64,000 bases of DNA, taken from the NCBI RefSeq assembly GCF_900115435.1, contig NZ_FOWK01000001.1, positions 372,001-436,000 of the forward strand, read 5' to 3'. A program made the translations under genes and the position numbers. The notes under the pieces were generated by a model. The model was not told the DNA's origin. It made no database searches and saw only the letters and a list, made by a program, of their open reading frames with translations. Of this stretch, positions 1-8,950 are shown piece after piece. This DNA is from Prevotella sp. tf2-5. GTDB lineage: Bacteria > Bacteroidota > Bacteroidia > Bacteroidales > Bacteroidaceae. Position 1 is the stretch's first letter; each line of letters opens with the position of its first letter.

Positions 1-830
1 TCAAACCGATCCACAATGCTTCTGTCAACGGCTGCATCGAGGAGGGTGATGTCGTTATCTTCATCAATTTCCGTAACGACCGTGCCAAGGAGATGACCAT
101 CGCACTGACCCAGGAGGATATGCCGGAGCAGGGCATGAAGACGATTCCTAACCTGCAGTACTACTGTATGACCCCATACGACGCTAACTTCAAGGGTGTT
201 CATATCCTCTTCCCCAAGGAGAACGTGGAGGACACCTTAGGTGAGTACCTCTCCAAGCAGGGTAAGAAACAGCTGCACACTGCCGAGACAGAGAAATACG
301 CACACGTCACCTTCTTCTTCAACGGTGGTCGTGAGGCTCCTTACGAGGGTGAGGACCGTATCCTGGTTCCTTCTCCGAAGGTGGCTACCTACGACCTGAA
401 GCCTGAGATGAGTGCCTATGAGGTCAAGGACAAGCTCGTCGCCGCCATCAATGAGAACAAGTACGACTTCATCGTCGTCAACTTCGCCAATGGTGATATG
501 GTGGGACACACTGGTGTCTATAATGCCATCGCCAAGGCTGTATGGGCTGTCGACAACTGCGTCCGTGAGGTCATCGAGGCTGCCAAGGCTAATGACTACG
601 AGGCGATCATCATTGCCGACCACGGTAATGCCGATAACGCCATCAACGCCGACGGCACTCCCAATACCGCTCACTCCCTGAACCCCGTTCCGTTCATCTA
701 TGTGACCAACAACAACAGTGCTACTGTGAAGGACGGTCGTCTTGCCGACGTGGCTCCCTCTATCCTCCATATCATGGGCTTGGAGCAACCTGCAGACATG
801 ACGGGTGAGTGCTTGATTTCGGACAATTAA
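1..830 (+). CDS. gpmI: 2,3-bisphosphoglycerate-independent phosphoglycerate mutase, C-terminal part
   Basis: This is the 3' part of a gene that begins before the window; the open frame runs from base 3. The enzyme interconverts 3- and 2-phosphoglycerate in cytoplasmic glycolysis using two metal ions. The visible part carries [10 protein letters not shown], then [14 protein letters not shown] and [11 protein letters not shown], which are metal-binding and phosphatase-fold motifs of the alkaline-phosphatase superfamily. [10 protein letters not shown] also matches the family. The frame ends normally at TAA and is followed by a strong terminator, so it is the last gene of its transcript. About half of the roughly 510-residue protein is outside the window, so its start and upstream neighbours cannot be judged. 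Confidence 0.95.
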   Translation, partial: KPIHNASVNGCIEEGDVVIFINFRNDRAKEMTIALTQEDMPEQGMKTIPNLQYYCMTPYDANFKGVHILFPKENVEDTLGEYLSKQGKKQLHTAETEKYAHVTFFFNGGREAPYEGEDRILVPSPKVATYDLKPEMSAYEVKDKLVAAINENKYDFIVVNFANGDMVGHTGVYNAIAKAVWAVDNCVREVIEAAKANDYEAIIIADHGNADNAINADGTPNTAHSLNPVPFIYVTNNNSATVKDGRLADVAPSILHIMGLEQPADMTGECLISDN

Positions 831-850
831 GCTTCTCCGATATGATTCAT

Positions 851-881
851 AAAAAAAGGTCGAGAATTCGACCTTTTTTTT
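851..881 (+). terminator. Rho-independent terminator after gpmI
   Basis: A stem of AAGGTCGA and TCGACCTT is flanked by seven A on the left and seven or more T on the right. It lies 20 bases after the gpmI stop. The A and T tracts make it usable from both strands, so it may also end the minus-strand C10 protease transcript that stops at 909. Confidence 0.9.
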
Positions 882-908
882 GTTACCTTATTTCTCCTTC
901 CTTCTTTT

Positions 909-3269
909 TTATTTCTCGAGAATCTTTTTGCCATTTACGATGTAAACACCCTTCGTCGGATTCATGACACGACGACCGTTGAGGTCATAGTATACATCAC
1001 TTCTTCCATCTTCCATCTTCCATCTTCCATTTTTCAATTCTTCCACCCCTGTAGTACCCTTGGGAGTGACGGTAGTGCCAGGCTTGACGACGATGTCGAG
1101 TAATTTGAAGAGAGGGAATAACGGATATTTATAATCTATCGATATGACGAGATGGAGGTCTGTCGGCTCCTTGATCTTCTCCAGGTCATACGACAGATTA
1201 GGTGTTCCGTCCCCATCCTCACCTGGTTTTAATGATAATGAGGAAAGATGGTTGAGATTAAAGTCGCCATACACACTGTCGTCTGTACCTACTCTTGACA
1301 CAATGGAGTAATCGAAGGGACGGCTGTCGTTATTCTTGAAATATAATGTACATGTGAAGGCTTTCGTCAGGTCACTCTCACCAGCCTTGTACTCCACCTT
1401 GTAGTCCGTCAACTGGATGTCATAGTAGTGAGGCTCCTTATCGATGGGCACCACGGCTGTCGCCAGACCCTCGTCTGCTTCATGTACACATAAGCGTACC
1501 TCCATATCACCCTTGGAGGGAACCATAAGGGGACAGCGTAGCGTAGTCTTTTCCTTGGGCTGTAATATCAGGTATGTCTTTGACTTATCATAGTCGTTTG
1601 CCATCTTAAAATCTTCTTCCCCCATTCTTCCTGCCTTGAGTAATGTCTGTGCGCAGAACATCACATCGCCTTGGTTCTCTACCTCCACCACCAGTGTACA
1701 CTCGTCCAGAGGAGCTTGGTTGTCACCCTCTAAATAGGCGTTGGTGATTTTCAGCTTCGCGTCGAAGAAGAAAGACATCTTCGAGTCTTTGACATGAACA
1801 CCCCAATAGTCCCTGTCAGAGCCTAATTGGTGCCAGGTGTCCCCTGCATCGCCAGACTTCCTGTAGAAAGCATACAGTTGATAGGTGCCGTCGGGAAGCG
1901 TGAGATTCTTCAATTCAAGACCTGCCACATCAGTTCCCCCTGAGGAAACTTCTATATACTCTTTCAAGGTCTGTTTCAATGAGATGGTGCCGTCGGTATT
2001 CTTGGTGCCCAGGGCTATGTCATATATCATTTCGTCACACGCCATATCGATACAAAAGACGGGGGCCTTCAGACTTTCTCTGGTGACGTATGGGAATCCT
2101 CGCAGTTGGAGACCGCTGGTTATATCAGGGAGTGTCTCCTCATTGGCGGGTCTTGGCTTGGCACCTACGACAATTCTCTGTGTAGAGATATATCCTGTTG
2201 GTAATTTGTCGGGGTCAGGGTTCATCACATCGATGGCGTAATAGTTGTCACTACCGCCGTCCCATCCCCAGTTGACGTGGAACATACCGTTGCCGTCATA
2301 TCCGTCGATAACAAAGGAATGACCGCCATCACTAGAGGACGCTCCCATACAGACAGGGCGTTTCTGGTTCAGTTCGTCCCAGATGAGTTTCTTCCAACTC
2401 TCGAGTGTATAACCTTCACGTTGGACGGAATGAACGGTTTTCGAGTATCCAAAATAGTATCTCAGGGCATTGGCGATTTCTTCTGTAAGAGAAGCGGAAG
2501 TAGAAACACCATACTTCATGCTGACGGACTGTCCGCAGTAGCGCATCAGCTCGGCGACAGCCTGCCGTTGTTCCTCCGTGCCAGGGTTCTCCTTGGTGTA
2601 GGTTGGCAGCATCTTGTCCCACTTGAAGGTGGTGGCGGGCAGACCTTTTACTGCGGCACTTTCAGTAATTGATAATAAATAACTATAAGCCGGGATGACA
2701 GTGGTAGCCGTTTGGGGCCACTGATGATAGTACAACAACTGCGCCATAGCAGTAGCGACACAGCCCGTTACCGCGTGGACACCACCAGTGATTGGTGTCT
2801 GCAGGTTATAAGGCTCATCTTGTCCCCAACGGGTCTTGATGAGCGGCTCGATGGCTGTCATGCCGGGATCACTCACTGCCGTTGAGGTGACGACGGCATC
2901 GCCCAGCTGTCTGATCTGTTCGGCATAGCCTTGCAGCCAGCCTCGCATATTGTCAGGTATCCTGCTGGCATCGAAGCTTCCTGTCAGACTATATCCCAGT
3001 ACGGGCAGCGTGCGGTCGTCCGCCGAGGCTATCACATAGCCGCCGCCCTCGATATTGAAGACGTAGAGCTCGGGGATCCCCGTCTCTGCCGCCCTCATGC
3101 TGACCTGCTGCATGGTGCGGCGAGATGTCGTCTGACTGTTGTTTGTCACCTGGAGCATAAACTGACGAGCCTGCTCCAATGCCTGCTGCTCACTGATCTC
3201 CGCTGCCGGGAGCATCATGCTCGACAGAAGTAGCCATAATGTCGTGTAGAGATATCTTGTATTCTTCAT
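909..3269 (-). CDS. Secreted C10 (streptopain/interpain-like) cysteine protease
   Basis: Exported cysteine protease of the SpeB/interpain family, about 786 residues. A signal peptide (MKNTRYLYTTLWLLL...) is followed by a prodomain that begins EISEQQALEQARQF, as in C10 zymogens. The catalytic cysteine lies in AVTGCVATAMAQLLYYH (about residue 170) and the histidine in GGHSFVIDGY (about 318), followed by HVNWGWDG. The rest is beta-rich repeats, and the end carries the secretion-type motif YYDLNGRRV...GVYIVNGKK. I chose the ATG at 3269; the longer TTG reading at 3281 would begin inside the -7 promoter element. The last 90 bases of coding sequence are almost identical to the end of the BspA-like gene. 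A CTTCCAT heptamer array lies in frame near the C-terminus. Substrates are unknown; the family degrades host or dietary proteins. Confidence 0.92.
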   Translation of the reverse strand: MKNTRYLYTTLWLLLSSMMLPAAEISEQQALEQARQFMLQVTNNSQTTSRRTMQQVSMRAAETGIPELYVFNIEGGGYVIASADDRTLPVLGYSLTGSFDASRIPDNMRGWLQGYAEQIRQLGDAVVTSTAVSDPGMTAIEPLIKTRWGQDEPYNLQTPITGGVHAVTGCVATAMAQLLYYHQWPQTATTVIPAYSYLLSITESAAVKGLPATTFKWDKMLPTYTKENPGTEEQRQAVAELMRYCGQSVSMKYGVSTSASLTEEIANALRYYFGYSKTVHSVQREGYTLESWKKLIWDELNQKRPVCMGASSSDGGHSFVIDGYDGNGMFHVNWGWDGGSDNYYAIDVMNPDPDKLPTGYISTQRIVVGAKPRPANEETLPDITSGLQLRGFPYVTRESLKAPVFCIDMACDEMIYDIALGTKNTDGTISLKQTLKEYIEVSSGGTDVAGLELKNLTLPDGTYQLYAFYRKSGDAGDTWHQLGSDRDYWGVHVKDSKMSFFFDAKLKITNAYLEGDNQAPLDECTLVVEVENQGDVMFCAQTLLKAGRMGEEDFKMANDYDKSKTYLILQPKEKTTLRCPLMVPSKGDMEVRLCVHEADEGLATAVVPIDKEPHYYDIQLTDYKVEYKAGESDLTKAFTCTLYFKNNDSRPFDYSIVSRVGTDDSVYGDFNLNHLSSLSLKPGEDGDGTPNLSYDLEKIKEPTDLHLVISIDYKYPLFPLFKLLDIVVKPGTTVTPKGTTGVEELKNGRWKMEDGRSDVYYDLNGRRVMNPTKGVYIVNGKKILEK
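930..1019. repeat. 90-bp 3'-end module, copy 1
   Basis: This stretch matches 3659-3748 with only two substitutions and encodes the end of the C10 protease (KMEDGRSDVYYDLNGRRV and onward). The identity is at DNA level, including silent positions, which suggests recent copying or gene conversion of the secretion-signal module. Confidence 0.9.
1003..1030. repeat. Heptamer array CTTCCAT x4
   Basis: Four exact tandem copies of CTTCCAT lie inside the 3' end of the C10 protease gene and are read in frame as part of the region before KMEDGRSD. It is one of about a dozen 7-bp-period arrays in the window. Confidence 0.9.
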
Positions 3270-3278
3270 TTCAGAGGT

Positions 3279-3309
3279 CAAAGGTACAAACTTTTCTTAA
3301 CACCACAAA
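3279..3309 (-). promoter_or_regulatory. Promoter of the C10 protease gene
   Basis: On the minus strand TTTG (3306-3309), 19 bases, then TACCTTTG (3279-3286), an exact Bacteroidetes promoter. Only nine bases separate the -7 element from the ATG at 3269, so the mRNA should have almost no leader. Confidence 0.8.
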
Positions 3310-3319
3310 CTTTTTGAAC

Positions 3320-3352
3320 AAAAAAACCGCACGATCTTCACAGACCATGCGG
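3320..3352 (-). terminator. Terminator hairpin with TGTGAA loop, copy 1
   Basis: Minus-strand stem CCGCATGGTC and GATCGTGCGG closes the loop TGTGAA and is followed by seven T. It ends the transcript of the 60-residue peptide gene and insulates the C10 promoter. A second copy with compensatory stem changes lies at 16055-16087. Confidence 0.8.
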
Positions 3353-3426
3353 GAAGCAATAGCCATTAAAATTTAAATATATAAAAAAAACTACTCATTT
3401 ATTTCTCATTAATTTCTCACCGTAAA

Positions 3427-3609
3427 TTACGGGTTCATGTCAGGGAAGAAGTCCGTTGGCGACAGGACATCAAGAGGATCGGAGAACGGGTCAAGTTCTC
3501 GCGAGTACTGGATGGGCGACTCTGTTTCAGTGAGACTCATGGTCAGCATCGGCTGATGAACGTTCAACTGAACGGTCTCCATCGTCGGTTTAATATATAA
3601 TCTTTTCAT
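3427..3609 (-). CDS. Small protein of 60 residues, unknown function
   Basis: A 60-residue protein, MKRLYIKPTMETVQLNVHQ at the start, then an acidic, proline-rich tail (PFSDPLDVLSP). There is no signal peptide and no membrane segment. From memory, short proteins starting MK(K/R)xYxKPxxxxVxL and containing a leucine or methionine-threonine-x-serine patch are common in Bacteroidales and are often unannotated. It starts 28 bases after the BspA-like gene, the gap being an 8-bp-period AT-rich array (AAATGTAA-like), and it is followed by a terminator. It is probably cotranscribed with the BspA-like gene. I cannot assign a function; a peptide precursor or a small partner protein are both possible. 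Confidence 0.6.
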   Translation of the reverse strand: MKRLYIKPTMETVQLNVHQPMLTMSLTETESPIQYSRELDPFSDPLDVLSPTDFFPDMNP

Positions 3610-3637
3610 AATTTTTACATTATTACATTTTTACATT

Positions 3638-6600
3638 TTACTTCACTACGACTTTTGAGCCATTTACGATGTAAATGCCCTTCGTCGGATTCATGACACG
3701 ACGACCGTTGAGGTCATAGTATACATCACTTCTTCCATCTTCCATCTTATATCTTCCATCAATACCTGTCACCTCGCCTAAGATGTCAAGGAACTCACGG
3801 CTGCTGTTAGCTGGAATCTTGAAGAATGCCTTGTTAGCGCCCAGTGTCGCACCGGAATACTTGTAGAACGAGAGCTTGGAGGCCTGATAGCTCAGCACAT
3901 AGTAATCGGAGCCCGATTCCTTCGCCGTCTCCGCATCAACACCCTCAAGGTCATTGTCGGAATAGTCATCCTCGCTGCCAGCGGCGCATGGTGTCAACTC
4001 AACAGGCTCGGCAGTCGTCTTCTTCAGGAGAACGGCTTGTCCTGCGGTGATCACCTTGTCGGTGATCTCGGTCAGGGTAACGGTAGTGCCACTCAGCGTC
4101 GCCTTGTAGACCGTCGTATTATTGTCAGCCTTCAGATGAGCGGCACTGTTATAATAGCTCGACCAGTATTCCTCTCCTGCAACCTTTGTTTCCGCTTCTG
4201 GAGCCAAGTCGCCCACAAAGTCGACATTGACGTCAGTAAACGCACTCCAAGGATCCGCGTCAGTCACATGACATTTCGTGGCTTTTCCATCCTTAAAGTC
4301 ATTACATCCACTTTCGTTCCACGTCAAAGCGTCAGGGTCGGCATAGCAATAGACATCTGTGACATTAGTACATAGATAGAACGCATCATCTCCTATATAG
4401 GTCACACCACTGCCGATGGTGACGGTTGTCAGACCAGTGCAGCCCTGGAAGGCATTCATACCTATGTTCGTCACGCTGGCAGGAATGGTGACGGTCGTCA
4501 GACCAGTACAATAAAAGAAAGCACCATCGCCAATGGCCGTCACATCATCAGGGATGAAAGAGCTATTACATCCGGCTATCAATGTGTTGCTCTTTTTTTC
4601 TATAATCGCATTACAGCCGTTGCGAGAGTCATAGACCGTATTATCTGCTTCCACAGTCATTGTTACTAAGTTGCTGCAACCATCGAAGGCATAATCACCG
4701 ATACTCGTCACGCTGGCGGGGATATTGATAGATGTCAGACCAGTACCATCGAAGGCTGCCTCACCGATGGTCTCCAACTTCGAACCTGAATCAAAAGTTA
4801 CGGTCGTCAGACCAGTGCAGGAAATGAAGGCATTCGTACCTATGCTCGTCACGCTGGCTGGGATGGTGACAGAATTCAAGCTTTTACAACTACCGAAGAC
4901 TTCTATACCGATGGTCTCCAACTTCGCACCTGAGGCAAAAGTGACCGTAGCCAAATCAGAGCATTCTTGGAAGGCAAAATCATCGATGGTCGTCACGCTG
5001 GCAGGAATCTCAATCGATGTCAGACCAGTGCTAGCGAAGGCTGCATCGTCGATGGTCTCCAACTTCGAACCTGTAGCAAAAGTGACGGTAGCCAAATCAG
5101 AGCATTCTTGGAAGGCTGCCTCTCCGATGGTCGTCACACCGGCAGGGATTTCAATCGAAGTCAGACCAGTGCAATAATAGAAGGCATAATCGCCGATGCT
5201 CGTCACGCTGGAAGGGATGGTAACTGATGTCAGACCTGAGCAATCACTGAAGGCACTGCTGCCGATGCTCGTCACGCTGGCAGGGATGGTGACGGTCGTC
5301 AGACTAGCACAATACCCGAAGGCATTATGACCGATGCTCGTCACGCCATCCTCAATAACTATCTTCTCAACTTCTGCAACATAAGCTATCCAAGGGCGCT
5401 CATCTGGATCATTATAAGACGGAATCGCTGTGCCGCTGAAGGTCAGCGTCTTGGTGGCTGCGTCGTAATTCCAAGTGAGAGGCACGTAAGGTTTGTCGCT
5501 GAAAATACCATTGACTTTGCCAGTAAACTTGGCTATCCAAGGAGCCGCGTCAGCAACTTGTATAATGGTGGAGCCGTCATACTTAAAGTCATCACAGCCA
5601 TTTTCGTCCCACTCCAACTTTTCCGGGTCGGCATTGCAATAAACGACTTCGACATTCTTGCAATTAAAGAACGCATCACTTCCTATATAGGTCACACCAC
5701 TGCCGATGGTGACGGTCGTCAGACCACCGCAACCTTCGAAGGCTCTTTTGCCGATGCGCGTCACACCCGCAGGGATGGTGACGGTCGTCAGACTAATGCA
5801 ACCCTCGAAAGCATTGTCACCGATATTCGTCACATCATCAGGAATTTTAGTATTTTTACATCCGACTATCAATGTGTTGGTCTCTTTTTCTATAATCGCA
5901 TTACAGCCGTTGCGAGAGTCATATTTCGTATTACCGGCATCCACCATCATTGTTGCTAAGTTACTGCAACCAGCGAAGGCAGCATAGCCGATGCTCGTCA
6001 AACTGGCAGGGATGGTGACGGTCGTCAGACCAATGCAATCATAGAAGGCATACTTACCGATGCCCCTCACGCCCTCATTAATAACGATATTCTCAACTTC
6101 TGAAACATAATCTATCCAAGGGCGTTTATCCGAATCATTACAAGAAGGGATAGCCTCTGTGCCGCTGAAGGTCAGCGTCTTGGTGCCTGCGTCGTAATTC
6201 CAACTGAAAGGTACGGTAGAGGGATCTCTGAAAATACCATGGACCACACTACCAAACTTCGTATACCAAGGAGCTGCGTCAGCAACATTGATAATGGTGG
6301 TGCCGTCAGGTTTAAAGTCATCACAGCCACTTTCATCCCACGTCAACTTTGTAGGGTCAGCATTGCAATAAACGACTTCGACATTCTTGCAATCATAGAA
6401 CGCATCATATCCTATATAGGTCACACCACTACCGATGGTGACGGTCGTCATACCAGTGCAATCATAGAAGGCATAATTGCCGATGCTCGTCACATCATCC
6501 TCAATTACTATATTCTCAACTTCTGCAACATAAGCTATCCAAGGGCGCTCATCCGGATCATTATAAGAAGGAATCATTGTGCCGCTGAAGGTCAGCGTCT

Positions 6601-7822
6601 TGGTGCCTGCGTCGTAATTCCAAGTGAGAGGCACGTAAGGTTTGTCACTGAAAGTACCATTGACCACATCAGTAAACTTGGCAATCCAAGGAGCCGCGTC
6701 AGCAACTTTGATAATGGTGGAGCCGTTATACTTAAAGTCATCACAGCCATCTTCTTCCCACTCCAACTTTTCCGGGTCGGCATTGCAATAAACGACTTCG
6801 ACCTTCGTGCAATTAAAGAACGCATCACGTCCTATATAGGTCACACCACTGCCGATGGTGACGGTCGTCATACCAGTGCAACTCTCGAAGGCATAAATGC
6901 CGATGCTCGTCACGCCATCAGGGATGGTGACTGATGTCAGACCAACGCAGCCCTGGAAGGCATCATCGCCGATGCTCGTCACATCATCAGGAATTTTAGT
7001 ATTTTTACATCCGAATATCATTGTATTGCTCTCTTTTTCAATAATCGCATTACAGCCGTTGCGAGAGTCATAGACCGTATTACCGGTTTCCACTGTCATT
7101 GTTGCTAAGTTGCTGCAACCATCGAAGGCATAATCACCGATGCTCGTCACACTGGCAGGGATGGTGATGGTCGTCAGACCATCGCAACCCAGAAAGGAAT
7201 TCTCGCCGATGCTCGTCACATCGCCAGGGATGGTTGAGCCATTACATCCGATTATCAATGTGTTGCTCTCTTTTTCTATAATCGCATTACAACTATTGCG
7301 AGAGTCATAAACCGTATTACCTGCTTCCACTGTCATTGTTGCTAAGTTACTGCAATTAGCGAAGGCACCAACACTAATGCTCGTCACACTGGCTGGGATG
7401 GTGACTGATGTCAAACTAGAGCAAGACCGGAAGGCATCATAACCGATGCTCGTCACACCACTGCCGATGGTGACTGATGTCAAACCAAGGCAACCATAGA
7501 AGACACCAACACCAATGCTCGTCACACTGGCAGGGATGGCGACTGATGTCAGACCTTCGCAATAATCGAAGGCACAATCACCGATGCTCGTCACACCATC
7601 CTCGATAATGACAGTTTCGATCTCTGTCGCATAACTATCCCATGGACGTTCGGAAGGATTGGGATAATCCGCCATGGCACCCGTGCCACTGATGGTGAGG
7701 GTGTGAGTAGACTCCTCGTAGGAGTAAGAAACATCAGTTCCGCACGACCCACTGTCGTCCGCCCACGCGCCCGTCACTGCCGTCAGCAGGAGGGCAAAAG
7801 TTAAGAGTAGTTTTACTTTCAT
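3638..7822 (-). CDS. BspA-like leucine-rich-repeat surface protein
   Basis: A 1394-residue exported protein with a clear signal peptide (MKVKLLLTFALLLTAVTGAWA). Most of it is TpLRR/LRR_5 repeats of the type LTSVTIPASVTSIGxxAFxGC. These are broken by recurring non-LRR modules containing CDDFKxxGSTII, VADAAPW and WNYDAGTKTLTFSGT. After about residue 1170 comes a non-repeat domain, then the C-terminal module YYDLNGRRV...GIYIVNG. BspA-type proteins are cell-surface adhesins that bind host matrix or other bacteria; the ligand here is unknown. The DNA of the modules is nearly identical over more than 100 bases at about 1.15-kb spacing, so length variation between strains is likely. The last 90 bases match the end of the C10 protease gene. 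Confidence 0.92.
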   Translation of the reverse strand: MKVKLLLTFALLLTAVTGAWADDSGSCGTDVSYSYEESTHTLTISGTGAMADYPNPSERPWDSYATEIETVIIEDGVTSIGDCAFDYCEGLTSVAIPASVTSIGVGVFYGCLGLTSVTIGSGVTSIGYDAFRSCSSLTSVTIPASVTSISVGAFANCSNLATMTVEAGNTVYDSRNSCNAIIEKESNTLIIGCNGSTIPGDVTSIGENSFLGCDGLTTITIPASVTSIGDYAFDGCSNLATMTVETGNTVYDSRNGCNAIIEKESNTMIFGCKNTKIPDDVTSIGDDAFQGCVGLTSVTIPDGVTSIGIYAFESCTGMTTVTIGSGVTYIGRDAFFNCTKVEVVYCNADPEKLEWEEDGCDDFKYNGSTIIKVADAAPWIAKFTDVVNGTFSDKPYVPLTWNYDAGTKTLTFSGTMIPSYNDPDERPWIAYVAEVENIVIEDDVTSIGNYAFYDCTGMTTVTIGSGVTYIGYDAFYDCKNVEVVYCNADPTKLTWDESGCDDFKPDGTTIINVADAAPWYTKFGSVVHGIFRDPSTVPFSWNYDAGTKTLTFSGTEAIPSCNDSDKRPWIDYVSEVENIVINEGVRGIGKYAFYDCIGLTTVTIPASLTSIGYAAFAGCSNLATMMVDAGNTKYDSRNGCNAIIEKETNTLIVGCKNTKIPDDVTNIGDNAFEGCISLTTVTIPAGVTRIGKRAFEGCGGLTTVTIGSGVTYIGSDAFFNCKNVEVVYCNADPEKLEWDENGCDDFKYDGSTIIQVADAAPWIAKFTGKVNGIFSDKPYVPLTWNYDAATKTLTFSGTAIPSYNDPDERPWIAYVAEVEKIVIEDGVTSIGHNAFGYCASLTTVTIPASVTSIGSSAFSDCSGLTSVTIPSSVTSIGDYAFYYCTGLTSIEIPAGVTTIGEAAFQECSDLATVTFATGSKLETIDDAAFASTGLTSIEIPASVTTIDDFAFQECSDLATVTFASGAKLETIGIEVFGSCKSLNSVTIPASVTSIGTNAFISCTGLTTVTFDSGSKLETIGEAAFDGTGLTSINIPASVTSIGDYAFDGCSNLVTMTVEADNTVYDSRNGCNAIIEKKSNTLIAGCNSSFIPDDVTAIGDGAFFYCTGLTTVTIPASVTNIGMNAFQGCTGLTTVTIGSGVTYIGDDAFYLCTNVTDVYCYADPDALTWNESGCNDFKDGKATKCHVTDADPWSAFTDVNVDFVGDLAPEAETKVAGEEYWSSYYNSAAHLKADNNTTVYKATLSGTTVTLTEITDKVITAGQAVLLKKTTAEPVELTPCAAGSEDDYSDNDLEGVDAETAKESGSDYYVLSYQASKLSFYKYSGATLGANKAFFKIPANSSREFLDILGEVTGIDGRYKMEDGRSDVYYDLNGRRVMNPTKGIYIVNGSKVVVK
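3659..3748. repeat. 90-bp 3'-end module, copy 2
   Basis: This copy is nearly identical to 930-1019 and sits at the end of the BspA-like gene. A 7-bp-period array (CTTCCAT, CTTCCAT, CTTATAT, CTTCCAT; 3732-3759) overlaps its edge, as in copy 1. Confidence 0.9.
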
Positions 7823-7859
7823 AAATATAATTGTTTTAATGGTTTTCGTTTATCGGTGA

Positions 7860-7891
7860 CAAAGTTAGTGCAAACCGAGCAAAAAACCAAA
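7860..7891 (-). promoter_or_regulatory. Promoter of the BspA-like gene
   Basis: Minus strand TTTG (7888-7891), 20 bases, TAACTTTG (7860-7867), 37 bases before the ATG. It fits the Bacteroidetes consensus. Confidence 0.75.
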
Positions 7892-7942
7892 TTTTATTTG
7901 AATTTTCTCGAGCGTGAGTACCTTCGACTGAAAGTCAAAATC

Positions 7943-7965
7943 CCCCACGTCTCACGACGTAGGGG
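7943..7965 (-). terminator. Terminator-like hairpin after the P5-like gene
   Basis: CCCC and ACGT arms pair with ACGT and GGGG around a six-base loop with one bulged base. On the minus strand it is followed by ATTTTGACTTT. It lies about 40 bases past the stop at 8005 and would end the accessory operon that starts near 12200. Confidence 0.55.
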
Positions 7966-8004
7966 AATGATACTCCTCACAAAACACTTAATTATTATGA
8001 ACTA

Positions 8005-8445
8005 TTAAAACAACATGTTCCACCCTTTGGCGACGGAATAGCGGAGGGTGTCCCGATCGTCGGCTGACAGACCGCACTCCACACTTGCCATGGCTAGGAC
8101 GAGCTCACACCAGACAATCTTGGTCTCAGACTTCATCGGGGGCAGGGGGACATCGGCACCCATCTGGGTGATCCTGCATACCGTCTTGATATACGCCTCC
8201 ACCTGATTCTCCGTCTCGGGTGCCCACCGGCAGATGATCTGTCGGATGGTGATACACCCATACTTGGAGTAGTACGTCCGCAACAGTTTCAGGGCTGCAC
8301 GGAACCCATACTGCATGGATGAGAACTGACAGAAGTGAGTCTCACCTCCGAGGTTGGTCTCCCCCAACCATATCTGTGACTTACTCTTGATGATATTCAG
8401 CGGATTATTATTCCGCAATCCTCTTGCTTGTTTTTTTGTACTCAT
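8005..8445 (-). CDS. P5-like phage structural/muramidase-type protein
   Basis: 146 residues beginning MSTKKQARGLRNNNPLNI. The RGLRNNNPLNI motif, then WLGET, FCQFSSMQYGFRAALKLL and YYSKYGC, match the family annotated as structural protein P5 in Bacteroidales and related to phage lysozyme-like proteins. There is no signal peptide. It is the last gene of a five-gene minus-strand cluster with DUF5675, the VirE-type protein, a hypothetical gene and a KilAC-type gene. In this family the motif marks a peptidoglycan-hydrolase-like fold, but no catalytic activity can be claimed from the sequence. The role is probably phage-derived or mobile-element-derived. Confidence 0.7.
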   Translation of the reverse strand: MSTKKQARGLRNNNPLNIIKSKSQIWLGETNLGGETHFCQFSSMQYGFRAALKLLRTYYSKYGCITIRQIICRWAPETENQVEAYIKTVCRITQMGADVPLPPMKSETKIVWCELVLAMASVECGLSADDRDTLRYSVAKGWNMLF

Positions 8446-8456
8446 AATTTTTTAAT

Positions 8457-8490
8457 CTTTAATTTTTCATCTTTCATCTTTAATCTTTCT
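8457..8490. repeat. 7-bp-period array CTTTAAT/CTTTCAT
   Basis: Consecutive units CTTTAAT, TTTTCAT, CTTTCAT, CTTTAAT, CTTTCTC keep an exact 7-base register. The array spans the stop of the DUF5675 gene and the gap to the P5-like gene. Confidence 0.75.
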
Positions 8491-8943
8491 CACGACAGTG
8501 AGAAACACTCCTTCTCCCCGAGCTTTCGCCTGGAAGATGAGTTTCTTGAGTGTGAAGATCATGTTGCGAGAGGCAACCATCTTTCCGTCACCACGATAAG
8601 CACCAGGTATCAGCCCTACCTCTATCTCCTCCACGGAATTGCCGATTTGGAAGAACACCTGCTTACTCGTCATCTTGGGGACACCTACCACCAAGGGCAG
8701 ACAGAGGTCGAAGGACTCAGAATGCCTGATGACTACAGGGTAACGACCCGGGGGCATGGCGGACTTGAACTGCCGTACATAATCAGGGTCTTTCCCCATT
8801 TTCTTGATGGGCGGCTCCAGGGTGTCACATATAAACTCCTTATCCTCACGACCCAGGTACTCGTCGAACGTTCTGTTGATGATGCTCAGTCGACCAACTG
8901 TGCATTCTTCTGTTTTTATGAATCTTTCTAATATTAGTTCCAT
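8467..8943 (-). CDS. DUF5675 family protein
   Basis: 158 residues. The order FICDTLEPP, MPPGRYPVVIRHSESFDLCLP, VGVPKM, FFQIGNSVEEIEVGLIPG and a C-terminal SRNMIFTLKKLI matches the DUF5675 family, small proteins with unknown function found in Bacteroidales and their phages. The family usually carries an IHxGN motif; here it reads FQIGN, so one conserved histidine is absent. It lies seven bases after the VirE-type gene and before the P5-like gene on the same strand and is most likely cotranscribed with both. A cell-wall or phage-lysis role is often guessed from neighbours in other genomes, but nothing here proves it. Confidence 0.72.
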   Translation of the reverse strand: MELILERFIKTEECTVGRLSIINRTFDEYLGREDKEFICDTLEPPIKKMGKDPDYVRQFKSAMPPGRYPVVIRHSESFDLCLPLVVGVPKMTSKQVFFQIGNSVEEIEVGLIPGAYRGDGKMVASRNMIFTLKKLIFQAKARGEGVFLTVVRKIKDER

Positions 8944-8950
8944 GATGATT

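Noticed and set aside
237..788. A 183-codon minus-strand frame inside gpmI
   Set aside because: It is antisense to conserved metal-binding motifs of the mutase and ends at the edge of the window gene.
3638..7822. Possible CRISPR or satellite array because of many repeated blocks
   Set aside because: The blocks encode regular leucine-rich repeats in one long frame with a signal peptide.
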